A stretch of 64,000 nucleotides of DNA, taken from the NCBI RefSeq assembly GCF_033568475.1, contig NC_133123.1, forward strand, positions 127,940,930-128,004,929. The letters are read 5' to 3'. Under the pieces are notes generated by a model, which saw nothing but the letters and a program-made list of their open reading frames with translations, did not search any database and was not told the origin of the DNA. The translations under genes were made by a program, and so were the position numbers. This document shows, one piece after another, positions 35,366-47,548 of the stretch. The stretch comes from Henckelia pumila (lineage: Eukaryota > Streptophyta > Magnoliopsida > Lamiales > Gesneriaceae). Position 1 is the stretch's first letter, and each line of letters starts with the position of its first letter.

Positions 35366-36891
35366 AAATAGCAACACATGATGTATCACATAATTTTTTA
35401 TTTTTGAAAAGATATTAATGCATCGTCACATTTGACTTGCTAATGTACCATTAATAATGATGTTATCTAATATATTAAAAATATTGCACATGTTAGCTAG
35501 GAGTACTGATTTAGATTTATGTTTAGTTTGACATTTGGCCTTGTAAATTTATTATAACCACCATCATCAGTACCATAAAACAGTAAGACGAGTTGACATA
35601 TATAGAAGCAAATTCATACATAATTTTTTCCACGCTGACAGCTATATTTAAAGAAATTTAAAATTACAATTTTAATCATGTATATTTGCTTCTTCACTAT
35701 TTCATCTTCTATATTAATTACCAAATTCCATTATTTATTTGTTTCTGCCAGTTGTGTACCATCCACTTTGCAACCTCTACTACATCCATCTGCCTATACG
35801 ATATATAAATTAGTTACTATACGAAATTTCGTGTGCTAATTTGTTTTTTTTTGTTTTGTTTTGTTTTGTTTTTTCCATTCAAATTAAAACCGGTATGTCG
35901 TCGATGTGGATGTTACTCTCTCCATAAACTTAAAATGATTAAAATTGTCAAAAACTAAGGTATACGTGACTGATCAAATCTAATTTTTATAATATATGAC
36001 CAAAATTACAAGAAGAAAAACATGCGGCCGACGCTCGGAAATAATTTGATTTGGATAAGAAGTGATTTGCACATTAAGGTCAACATGTGACATCTCCAAG
36101 GTTTACTTTTAATTTCAACTAATTGAATGAAGTGAGCTTTTAAAGATGCATGTAAAGTCAACAGACAACAATTCCAAGGACTTAATTTCACCTTGAATGA
36201 AACGTACGAGCTTTTATAATTATAGAAGATTTGAAAATTTTAAATGTGTTAAGGTTCTAAAAATTTATTCAACGGGTTTGGCAGATGAAAACAATATGCT
36301 TTGTTGCAGGCTTAGTTTAGTCAAGTTTGTGCTGGAGCTCATATTTTGCATGCTGAAGGCTAAGATTTTAATGAGATCTTGATGCATGTCTTGAACTGTT
36401 CTGATTGACCAATATTAACTTTGGGGGTTATTAAGATGTTATTTTGGTGCGAGACGTTGATTTCATTATAGTGATTTTAGTATTCTAAGTAGTTTAATAT
36501 TTAAATATCAGTTTTAGTTTGTGATTTTACTCCTTTTTCTACGTGATTGTAGACATGACACTAATATTGTACGATAATTACTCATAATGTGACATCAGGT
36601 ATTGTTGATGTATTTGGTGGTATATTAACATTTCTGTGGAAAAAAAAAGAACAATAATCGCAAAACAAATAAATATATACGGAGAACTAAGATTAATTTT
36701 GACGATTTAAATACAAAAATCATAATGAGACTAATTTGAAGGAAAATTTTACAATTTTTTATGGTTATAATATTTGCGAACGAGCGTATATCGGAATTCA
36801 ACGGTGTAATTAGCAGTGGTTGAGTGAAATTCCACATCTATATATGTAACTAACTTGGGTGTGTTAATAAAATAGAAGAATATCATGAAGT
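34169..36891. other. Noncoding, AT-rich, several microsatellites
   Basis: It contains a (TATAT)n pentamer array at about 35304-35340 running into (AT)n and (AC)n, and a (TTTTG)n run at about 35849-35872. The interval 36420-36660 weakly resembles the Mutator-type MITE family. The 60-70 codon frames here have no recognisable content. Confidence 0.45.
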
Positions 36892-36997
36892 GAAGGAGAT
36901 ATTTCGAAATCTATAGGATAGATATTTGTCTTGATCAAAATATATCTTGATAAGAAAATTTATAGATATATACTTATGTGATATTATCTAGATATAA
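36892..36997 (+). repeat. Sirevirus 5' LTR, first fragment
   Basis: 'atatttcgaaatctatagga' through 'gatattatctagatataa' matches the 3' LTR at about 57598-57695. About 100 bp of the LTR start (present at 57494-57597) are missing here, so the exact left edge is uncertain. The fragment ends where the Helitron begins. Confidence 0.75.
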
Positions 36998-37553
36998 TCT
37001 ATATATATATATATAATAACTGAGTTTTTGCTAAATATAGTAAAATCCCGCCAAAAACTTTTAGCTAAAACAGGAAACAAACTTTATTTAATTCTATTTA
37101 TATGTTTAATGCACCGAAATTCATTTTAAATATTACTTATTTAGAAATAGTTTTCATTTTAATATATATCTATATATATAATACACAAATATAATTGATT
37201 CAAATTAACTTACTTTATAATAATTTGATTTGCCAAAAACTTACGATTAAATGGGTAGATATTAATTAATACTATAAATATAATAATAAATCAATTTTCA
37301 ATTTAAAATTTGCTTAATCACTTTATACAAATATAATTAATTATTTGAGTTCATATATATTTCAAAATCTATTACAATACTATAAATAATAATGTACAAA
37401 TGTATTATATAACAATTTCTTTCATTTAGTATTTCGAATTTGCTTCATAAACAATTTTATACGGAATTAAATTCGTCTGAATACATGCTCCCAACGCCAA
37501 CAAACAAACTTTTCAAAAAATTATCATATATATGTGAAATCTTCAATAAATGC

Positions 37554-37554
<1 letters not shown>

Positions 37555-37608
<54 letters not shown>
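37555..37608. repeat. TAA trinucleotide microsatellite
   Basis: About 17-18 units of TAA/ATA lie inside the Helitron. They create artificial poly-Asn and poly-Ile frames on the two strands. Confidence 0.95.
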
Positions 37609-37609
<1 letters not shown>

Positions 37610-38350
37610 AACAAAATTTTGAAGATTTCCCAATTATATATAAAATTTTCAATAAATGATAAAATTTTTGTAATTTATAATTAAAATTTATATGGGTCAA
37701 AATTCGTCTGAAAATTTGCTTCAAATCAAATTTTGAAACAAAGTACCACATATATGGGAAATTTTAATAAATGCTATATTTCAATAATAATACAACGAAT
37801 TTAGAATATTTCTCAATTACATATAAAATGTTCCATAAATAATACAATTTAACTATTTTAGAATTAAAATTTATAAAGTTTACAGAATTAAGGAGGTTAA
37901 ATTTGCTTAAAAAAATACATAAGATAATATTATTTGCAGAAAAAATTGATTCGTTTTAAAATATTTACCATATTTATAAGAAATACTTATATCATTTGAG
38001 ATAATTTTTAAATGGACATACCAATTTTATGTGATTACAAAAAAATTTTTATCTTGGTTGAGATAACTCTTACTAATAAAAAGAATATATAAAGATATTA
38101 TAAAAAATCATATATTATTTTTCTATCAGAATTTTTTAAAAATAAATATTTTTCAAAAAATTAAAATTTTTGTCGATTAATTGATTAAAAATGTTAATTA
38201 TTTTTTAGAATATGTTAAGTAAATTTATATCAAGATTCTAATTAAGATACATAATATAGATTTATGGAAAGTCAATACACCAAATATTCTAGACGACGCT
38301 TTTTTAAAAAGTTTGAAAATGTAATATATATATCTATATATATATATATA

Positions 38351-39980
38351 TCTATATATATATAATAACTGAGTTTTTGCCATTTTTAGCAAATTCCCGC
38401 CAAAACTATATTGCCAAAAACGGAAATAAAAAATTCCATACTTAAATTGCAATATTAACTTAATTAAAAATTGCATAATCTTTGCATATTTATATATACA
38501 TATATATAAATTAAAACTTCCATAATCTTTGCATCTTTTATATACATATACATATACATATATTTACAATATTTTTTTTCCAAACAATATTTATGTATAT
38601 TTACGTAATCTTTGTCTATATATATAATTTGTAAATAAAATAAAAACTATAAAAAAATCACTAATTATTTCTAAACCCGTAAAAAATAGAAAAAATTTCA
38701 GATTTTAATTACTAAATTAAATCACAATATTAATATAACTAAATATTCCATAATATTTGCATCTATATATATATATATATATATATATATCCAATTAAAA
38801 TTACACAAAATTATTTACATTATTCCCTAATTTCAGCATTCTTTTTTATAATATTTGCTTTTAAAAAAAAATAAAAAATAAATATTTAAAATAAAATCCA
38901 ACATAAGATTCGGAAATAAAAATTTTCAGAACAAAAATGAGAAAAAATAGTTTTAAAAAATCATACTTTTTAAAATTATATTAAATCAATTATTATATAT
39001 TAAGCATATTTTGATTATGGAGGATTTTCAAAAATTTAAATTTCAGGCTTAATCAAAATATTACGTAATGAAAAATTGCATAATATTTTAATTTTTAATT
39101 TTGTATAAAAAAACTATACAAAATCATAACTATAATTAAAACTATAAAAAATCACTATCTATAATTGCGAATTAGAAGCATACAAAATCATTACCTTAAT
39201 TAAAACTATAAAAAATCACTACTAACTTCTCGGTCATTCTTAAATACAACAAAATCTAAAAATTAAGAAAAATATAGAATAACTTAGGTTTAACAAAAAT
39301 ATAAAGCATTTCATATCTTGATTACGAAATTAAATCAAAATATTCATATAATTAAACATACATAAATATAAGTATAATTTTTTTCATTTTGGCAAAATTC
39401 TGACAAAAATGTGTTGCTAAAAACGAAAATAAAAAATTTCATAATTAAATTGCAATATTCATGTAATTAAAAATTTCATAATATTTGCAACTATTTATAT
39501 ACATATATATATATATACATGTAAAATTACACATGATTATTTTCATTATTCTTTGATTTCAGCATTCCCTTTCTAATATTTATTTAATTTTCTTTTTGTC
39601 ATTTTTAGTAAAATCCCGCCAAAACTTGGTTTCTAAACAAAAATTTTGTGAAAATCGGAAAATAAATTGTTTTAAAAAATTATATCTTTTCAAATTATAA
39701 TTCTTCATATTTGGCATATTTGGATTACGAAAAAATATTTACAAACTATTATATTTCTAAATTGAATCGTATTATTCATGTAATTAAAAATTTTATAATA
39801 TTTACATATATTTATATACATATATATTCATTTAAATTACACAAAAATATTTAAAATATTTCATTATTTCAACATTTCATTCATAATATTTGCTTTCCAA
39901 AATATATAAAATTCATCAATTAAATTTTTTAAAAAATCCAACATAAGATTCGAAAAATATTTAATATAAATTTATACATA

Positions 39981-40026
<46 letters not shown>

Positions 40027-41660
40027 GAATTCGGTAATATAATTTATATACATACACCTTTAAGATCTATAAATGTTATTATTAAATATAAATGTAATTT
40101 CTTAATATTTGCATAAATTAATATACATAAATATCATCCCGTAATATTTGCTTTCTAAAATATCAACAATTCTTCATCTAATCACAATATTCATGTACAA
40201 AATTAAAAATTTGTAATATTTACATTTATTTATATACATATATATTCATTTTAAATACGAAAAATATTTACAAACAATTACAATTCCACATTTCTAATAA
40301 ATATATAATATTTAAATTTGAAAACACTTATAATTACAATTAAAGTGCACTTTTAAAATATATATTAAATAATATTGCTAATTTACCATGTATGTGTGAA
40401 TATATTTATAAACATATGTATCATAATATCAATAAACATTTAAAATACCAGATAAATTTTAAATATACATGTATATATGAATTAGATAATGGTTCTAATG
40501 TGAAAAAACAATACTAAGAAATACAGAATGGTTCATATTTACCATATATGAATAAATATATTTATATATAAAATATATATCATAATATTAATAAAACATT
40601 TAAAATACCCGATAAATATTAAATATACATGTATATATATATTACACAATGTTGTTAATTTATCATATATGTATACATCTTAACCAAGATTTCAGCATTC
40701 CGTATACGATAATTGATTTCTTTTTTAAAAAAATTAAAATCATATTTTAAGATTCGAAAAAAAATCACATTTAATACATTCATATATTTATATGCACATA
40801 CAATATTTTCTTTCCAAAAAATTGAAAATTCCACCTCTAATTTTTTTTAAAAAACAATCATGATTTTCCTAGGGGTGGAGTTTCGGTATATCGTATAAAA
40901 ATATTTGTATAAAAAAATTCATACCGGTACAGATATCGAAATTCTAAAATTTTGGTATGAAAAAAATCCATACTAATACCGTAGAGATAACGAAAAAAAT
41001 TTGATATATCAAAAAAAATTTTGGTACGGTATCTCAAAAAGTCGATATTTTGGTTCGATATCGCATCCCTAGATTTTTCTGCACACAATTAAAAATTTTA
41101 AAATTTAACAAAACTGACCGAGCATTTCCAATATTGGTTTGAATAAACTTAATGTATAAATATATTTATGTGCAAAAAATATTATTTAACATGATCAACT
41201 ACTTCAATAAAACAGTCACCAATCAATTGCAAACCAAATGACACATTTGCTTAATGTTATTCGTGAACTATGCCCTTCAGACTAGCATTGATCGTTGAAA
41301 CACAGTTAGTATGTTGTTAAGATCTACTAGATCTCACACGATAAAATCATATTTTAAGATGTTGATGTATACATAAATTTTTTTGATTTATTTTTATGTT
41401 CTATTTATGTTCGTTCAAATGTTTAATCTTACTATTTTTTTTTATCATTAATTGTATAAAATAACATCATGTGCATCGCACGACACATTTTTTAAAGATT
41501 TTTTTTAAAGTATTTAAAAGTATTTTTTAATATTATTATTATTACTTATTGTAGAATTAAAATTTTATATTTTAATTTCATATTCAAAATTTTTATATTA
41601 TCCAATTTAACCATATTATACATGATATATAGTCCGTGCATCGCACGGGTGAAATACTAG
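38351..41660 (+). mobile_element. Inner Helitron candidate
   Basis: The 5' end TCTATATATATATAATAACT followed by GAGTTTTTGCC repeats the outer 5' end. The 3' end is CCGTGC-ATC-GCACGG (41634-41648), then GTGAAATACTAG. It is noncoding. Internal blocks such as 'ttttagtaaaatcccgcca' (about 39606) and 'aaaatttcataatatttgca' recur, so the body is built from repeated copies of the 5' region. A degenerate hairpin 'gtgcatcgcacgac' at about 41471 may be a further decayed 3' end. Confidence 0.65.
40870..41071 (+). mobile_element. hAT-type MITE, copy 3, within the Helitron
   Basis: The termini are TAGGGGTGGAG and 'cgcatccctA', with flanks GATTTTCC (40862-40869) and GATTTTTC (41072-41079), 7 of 8 identical. 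It is the same family as 25534-25756 and was inserted after the host Helitron arrived or was carried with it. Confidence 0.7.
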
Positions 41661-42084
41661 TATATATAATAACTGAATTTTTGCCAAATATAATAAAATC
41701 CAGCCAAAAATAATTAGCTAAAAAATGAAAACTAAGACAACTTATTTCTGTTTATGTTCTAAATGCTACGAACGGTTCAATTATTTTCATATATTATATA
41801 TATATATATATATATAAAGATAAGTCAAATTGCATAGTTTATAACGTTTTCATTTGCTAAAATTTACACTTTAAATGTAGAAAAATAAATAATACAAATA
41901 TAATAATAAATAAATTATAATTTTAAAATTTTCTCAATTAATCTATACAAATTCAATAATTTTAGTAATATGTATATATTAAATAAATGCTTTAATATAT
42001 AAAATTTTAAATGATTAATATATTTCTTTAATAATATAACCAATTTAGAATATTTAATAATTACATATAAAATGTACCGTAAAT

Positions 42085-42515
42085 AAAATAATCATTTGAT
42101 TTATTTTAAATTTTAAACATTATAAAAAGTCTTGGTTCAATTAATGCCTTCAAATAATTAAATTAATAAAATACAAATAGATAAAATAGTGTAAACGGTG
42201 AGCATTAATTATTAATAAAGAATGTCTAACTTTAAATATAAAACCTAATAATTAAATAAATGATTCAAAACATCTATAAATAAAACTGAATATTTAAATA
42301 ATCACTTAATTTATTTTAAATTTTAAACATTTAAAAAAGTCTTGGTTAAATTAATACCTTCAAATAATTAAATTAATAAAATAGAAATAGATAAAATAGC
42401 GTAAACGGTGAGCATTAATTATTAATAAAAAATATCTAACTTTAAATATAAAACCTATTAATTAAATAAACGATTCAAAAAATCTATAAATAAAACTGAA
42501 TATTTAATTTAATTT
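42085..42515. repeat. Tandem duplication, 210-bp period, inside the Helitron
   Basis: The block containing 'gtaaacggtgagcattaatt' occurs at 42191 and 42401, with flanking sequence matching for about 200 bp in each unit and only scattered substitutions. Confidence 0.85.
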
Positions 42516-45198
42516 AAATCTCTACATAAATACATATTTTAGTTTCAATCAAATACATGCAAATATAATACCTCCCATAATAGATTAAAAAACATATTAA
42601 AAAATCAATGCAATAATTACAACAAAATACGATCAATATTATCACCTAACAAAATTTTTGAATATATTTACTTTCTTTATACACAGTATCGACTAACAAA
42701 TCAAAACATTCATCATTATGATTTTTTAATTTAATTTAAAATTCAACTATAAAAATTCATTGTCAAAGAAAATCTTTAAAGTGTGAGATATTTCATATTA
42801 GATTTAAAAAATGCAAGTTAAAATTGATACAAATATTGTAATAATTTTTTACCGGTTAATCAACTTAGCAATTAAAATAGGAAAATAAGACTCAATCCCT
42901 AACCGTAAACATACAGATAAATTTTATGACTTTAAATAACTTAATAATGCATAAAAAAATTTAAACACTCGACACTAAACAATGAATATTATGAAAAATG
43001 GTAAATATTTATAACACGGTAGCTTAGGAATAATATTTACTAATTATGGTTGTAAACAAAGTAATAATGTTGAAAAACAAACAATTATGTCAATCAATAC
43101 CATAATATTTGTCTTAGTTTTCTAAATATAGAACTACCAATCAAAATTTTAAAAAATCAATCAAAATTATTTCTTATTTTAATTATTATATATTCAACAC
43201 AAATACACATTTTACTTTCTATTTTTCGGACAAATAAGGCACATTCCACAAAAGATTAAAAAAAACTTAAAATTGGAAAATTCCATGTAAAATTATAAGA
43301 AACTGTGACCAATTATTTCACAAAAGATTAAAAAAAAACCTGAAATTTGGAAATTAAATATAAAATTATAAGACATTGTGATCAAAAAAAAAAAAGCAAT
43401 ATTTCCTTTCTTAATAAAGTATATCATTTAAAGATTTTTCAAATCAATCAAAATAATTCGTAACTTAAATCTAACTAAATGCCAGATTTAATTTCAATCA
43501 AATAACAGCAACTAGGATATATTCCAAATTTAGATTAAAAAAATTTAAGTTTAAAAATTTATAAAATTGTAATATATTTAAATAAAAATAAATTTTTTTT
43601 AAAAAATGAAAACATAAGTTATCCGTTATTGAGTCAATCCCATAAGTCATGATTCTCAAATATAGAGCATATATAGTTAAATCACTCCTCTCACATTATT
43701 CTTGAAAACATTTATCATCGAATCACAATTTCGAGAAATTCAAAACACAAGCTCAAATTCAAACTCACATATTTTCATAAGCAATTATCACATAATCATA
43801 AAAAAAAAATAATTCAAGATCGGCTATAAGATTCCCACAATGATATAGCGAAGAACATTCAAACATATGAAAGGCTGCTGAATTTTGAAGAATCAAAATT
43901 ACTATGGAGCGACTGACAAAATCTACGGATAGGTAACAAGAGACGGAAAACTAACAATCAAGCAAAAGATAATTAAGTATACTTTTAATTTACTTTTTGG
44001 GATTGAATTTTTGAGTTATTCATACCGTATATTTAATGTTTGAAATACAAGTTGAAAAAATTGTCCTTACGCATCATTTTTCAATCGAACTCCTTCTGCT
44101 TATATGCATCTGAAATTGATATATAGATGGATAAACATCAACTTAAAATGATATCTAGATGTTTATCAATAAATTTCTAATAAAAATGCATTATCTACCA
44201 TAGACTTAACTTTCTTGATAAGATATAAGTAGTCCTTCTAAATTGATAACCTGCAAATAAACAAAACATTGTTGAATTAATATTATACTTGTGCAGATGA
44301 TTATATTAACTAATCTAAGATTCTAAGCTAACAATCACTTTAAATCATTTTCAATATATGCATATATCGAATCCTTCTAAGAGAACATCTATAAAATAAT
44401 TACCTAAAATCGTTTATAATTAAAAGCAACATCTCAAAGTGTTGATAAATCAAGATGTAACATACATAACATGATGCAAATAATCAATATAAAGAATTAA
44501 CATATAATAAAACTGTTTTCAGCCAACATAAATTAAGATGGTATTGACAACATCAAAATATCCATTAAGTGAGATCACAAATGGTATGATATTTTTTTCA
44601 TGCGTTATTTTTTGTTATTTGTCTACTCAAATTATTATATTTGTTTTCTTTTAACATCGGTATACGTGCAGCTACTTCATCGAGCTTAGTTGATATAGAT
44701 TCTTCTTCTTAAATGTCTAGCAACTCAACTAAAAATAAATCAGATATGATTGATCTAACGATTGATGATGATTTCTCTCTCTGCTGTTAATACTGGCGAC
44801 AAACTGTCGTTTGTTTATCAATATAATTTTTTAATAACTACACGTGTTTTTTTCCCTAATTTTAAGATATTATATTTAAGATATAAGTATAATCATCAAT
44901 TAATAAAGTTTTTTTTTGCAGTTGAATTTGATTCAATTCAAATAATTAAGTTAACATATTGGACATTCAACATAGTCGTGACAATCTCGACAAAAATATC
45001 TCAAAATCATCTATTGGTAAAATTATATTATATTGGTTTTATGTTGTTTTAGTTTAAAACAAGTTTATGTTGTTTTATTCAAATTTATAAAAGAATTTTT
45101 TTTATTTTTCAGTTATAACATATTTAATTTTTTTATGTTACGTATTTTTCATTTTTTTTTTTGGAATATGTGTGTGTTAACAACGTCCTTTTTTATAT

Positions 45199-46686
45199 AG
45201 ATTACTGGGATATAGGAAATCCAATATACAGATGTGATTTTTGTGGTGCGATATTCTGGTATGAAGAAAGGTTATGCAAGGGAAAATACAACTTCCTCCT
45301 TTAAAAAATCTCAAAATCCTAAATACTCCATGTGTTGTATGCAAGGAAAAATACAACTTCCTCCTTTAAAAAACATCATGAAGTATTGCATGATTTTTTA
45401 AATGAAGTGGATGATAAAAGCAAATATTTTCTTGAGAATATCATATCGTACATTAGTATGTTTTATTTCACGTCGATGGGAGGGAAGATAGATTCAAGTT
45501 TAAATCAAGGTGGCTCTGCTTCAGTGTTTAAACTTCATGGTCAAAATTATCATTTAATTGGAAGCATACTTCCATGTGAAGGTGCATCTCCGAAGTTTGC
45601 GCATCTATATATTTACGACACAGAAAATGAAATTACTAATCGAATTTTTACTGTCAGATATGCCTTAAAATATGTCTATTTTGTATTTATCGTATTTGTC
45701 AATTTATTAGAAAATATTCATTTATATCGAATAAACATATTTTTCAGAAAAAAACAGCGACACAAATAATCTGCATCTGGAGATAGTCTCTGATTTGAAG
45801 ATCATGTTAGATGAAAATAATATTTTGGTCAAGTCTTTTCGGATGATCAAAGAAAGAATGATGGTAGAAGTACAATCCGATATTAAATTACAGCTGATTG
45901 GAAGAATAGATACGGATGGAAAACGATATAATCTTCCTTCTATTTCCGAGGTTGCTGCATTAATCGTGGGATATTTTAATGAGGCTTTGGGAGACAGAGA
46001 TATTTTAGTAGAAACACAAATTGGTCAACTAAAACATATCAATGAGTTGAATCCTGCATATATCTCTCCAGCATCCTATACTTTTCTCCCTATGGTGAGG
46101 ATGGTTATCGAGAAGATATTCCATTCTCAGAATCCAAGTCAAGTGTTGGAGGTAGAAAAAAAGTGAGTATAAGAGAATTTTTGCCTATCGACTGCATGAT
46201 AGGGACATCGAATTTTTAAGTATTTTGTCTTCGAGAAAACTTTTTCAACAATTTATTGTTGATGCATACACAATGGTTGAATATGGAAGGTTGACATATG
46301 TTCGGATGCATAAAAAACAATTGAGATGTGAAATGCACAAAGGCCTTCATGATGCGCTTTTGCTTGGTGAAACAAATGCATCTACACAAAGAAAACGTAT
46401 TATCTTGCCTTCTTCTTTTACTTGTAGTGCAAGATATATAATTCAGAATTACCAAGATGCCAAAGCTATATGTAAGTGGGCTGGATATCCAGATTTATTC
46501 ATTACATTTACGTGTAATCCAAAATGGCCAGAAATTATGAGATTTATCGAGGCTCGAGGATTGAGAGCCGAAGACCATCCGGATATTGTCTCCAGAATCT
46601 TTAAAATGAATTTGGATGCCTTGATTAAAGATGTTCGAAAGAATACAATATTTGAAAATGTTAAAGCAGGTGTAACATTTTTTTAA
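45199..46686 (+). pseudogene. Helitron Rep/helicase gene, truncated N-terminal part
   Basis: Successive frames encode recognisable pieces of the plant Helitron protein: IYRCDFCGAIFWYEER (zinc-finger-like, about 45220), then the LHGQNYHLIGS..PKFAHLYIYDTENE block (45332-45660), the LQLIGRIDTDGKRYNLPSISEVAALIVG block (45795-46166; quoted here only as a domain landmark) and the KRIILPSSFT..CKWAGYPDLFITFTCNP block ending near 46686. Several frame changes separate them. The sequence ends before the HUH nuclease motif, so the Tyr catalytic residues and the whole SF1 helicase are absent. Near 45270-45360 about 35 bp ('aaaatacaacttcctccttt') is duplicated. The element could only move with proteins from elsewhere. 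Confidence 0.82.
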
Positions 46687-46865
46687 ATATAATGTTTTAT
46701 ATATTTCTTATCTTATGATGATAATTAACACCTTTTAGTACATACAAATAATTAATTTTTTAAATTTGTTTATATTTTATTTTTATATTCGAAATATAAA
46801 TTTAATCCAATTTAATTATATTATACACAAGATATAATCTGTGCATCGCACGGGTGAAATACTAG

Positions 46866-47484
46866 TTTGATATGAAAAATATAGTTTTATTCCTACTTAT
46901 AATTGTTTCCTTATTATTGTAGGACTCTATTCATGAAAATCAACAAGACTTGGACTCAAATCTATTTAAGAAGATTTCCACGCACAAGAAAAGTGAGCTT
47001 CAGACGTCGACTTCCAGAGCATCAATCGAAGATTTGCAGACACAAAGTTGAAGGTTTCTGAAGACGATTTTGCAATCATCGTTATTGCTTGTCTCCGTAT
47101 TTCCGTTGGTGTTGAAGAAATCGGAGATAACACTTAGTGCATAGTGTTGATCGAAGATATTTTCTGTCTCTTCAATTTAGGCTTACGAGAGTTGCATCTG
47201 ATTTATTTTATAATCTGATTATTTAGGATGCAAGTTTGATTTATCAACTTGTTGAGAAAGTTAGGATTTATTGATTTGTCATAAATCACTCGTATTGGTT
47301 TGTAAAACTGATATTATCTTTTCTAGTGATATTTAGCCATAAGGCAAAAACTCGTGCAAAATTATTTTCTTGTGTTATTTATTTTACGCTTTTATTTTCG
47401 TTGCATTATGTTGTCTCTGATGTTACAACACCAAATATAACACTGACCATTTTTATTAACGAACTGCGTACATAGTTTCTTTCA
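46866..47484 (+). repeat. Sirevirus 5' LTR, second fragment
   Basis: 'tttgatatgaaaaatatag' to 'gcgtacatagtttctttca' matches 57693-58320 of the 3' LTR with about one difference in ten by eye. The LTR ends in CTTTCA, complementary to the TGAAAG that starts the 3' LTR. Confidence 0.85.
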
Positions 47485-47486
47485 CG

Positions 47487-47498
47487 TGGTATCAGAGC
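47487..47498 (+). other. Primer-binding site
   Basis: TGGTATCAGAGC, two bases after the LTR end, is the usual plant Copia primer site, complementary to the 3' end of initiator tRNA-Met. Confidence 0.88.
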
Positions 47499-47548
47499 CA
47501 ACACTTGATTTTACTAAGTGAGTTTTTGGTTACTCTTGCAGGTTTGTT

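Larger units (their letters stand above)
36998..46865 (+). mobile_element. Helitron composite (9.9 kb) inserted in the Sirevirus 5' LTR
   Basis: The element starts with TC (36998) followed by 'tatatatatatataataact' and 'gagtttttgc', and ends with a hairpin GTGC-ATC-GCAC (46841-46851), then GGGTGAAATA and CTAG (46862-46865). It lies between ATAA and TTTGATATG; the 3' LTR has ATAATTTGATATGG without interruption. TC..CTAG ends, a 3' hairpin and insertion between A and T without duplication are the defining Helitron features. Inside are two more 5'-like ends (38351 and 41661) and another complete 3' end (41634-41660), so several related elements lie in tandem or nested. Confidence 0.88.
41661..46865 (+). 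mobile_element. Rep-bearing Helitron, head-to-tail with the preceding one
   Basis: Directly after the CTAG at 41657-41660 comes 'tatatataataactgaattt' and 'ttgcc', a 5' end of the same family lacking the initial TC. The element extends through a broken Rep gene to the hairpin and CTAG at 46862-46865. The last 70 bp before each CTAG ('tccaattta..atattata') are clearly related between the two 3' ends. Confidence 0.7.

Noticed and set aside
37440-37751. Poly-Asn and poly-Ile reading frames on the two strands
   Set aside because: They are translations of the TAA microsatellite inside the Helitron.
44762-45052. 96-residue frame upstream of the Helitron Rep fragment
   Set aside because: AT-rich composition, no match to the N-terminus of Helitron proteins as far as I can see.
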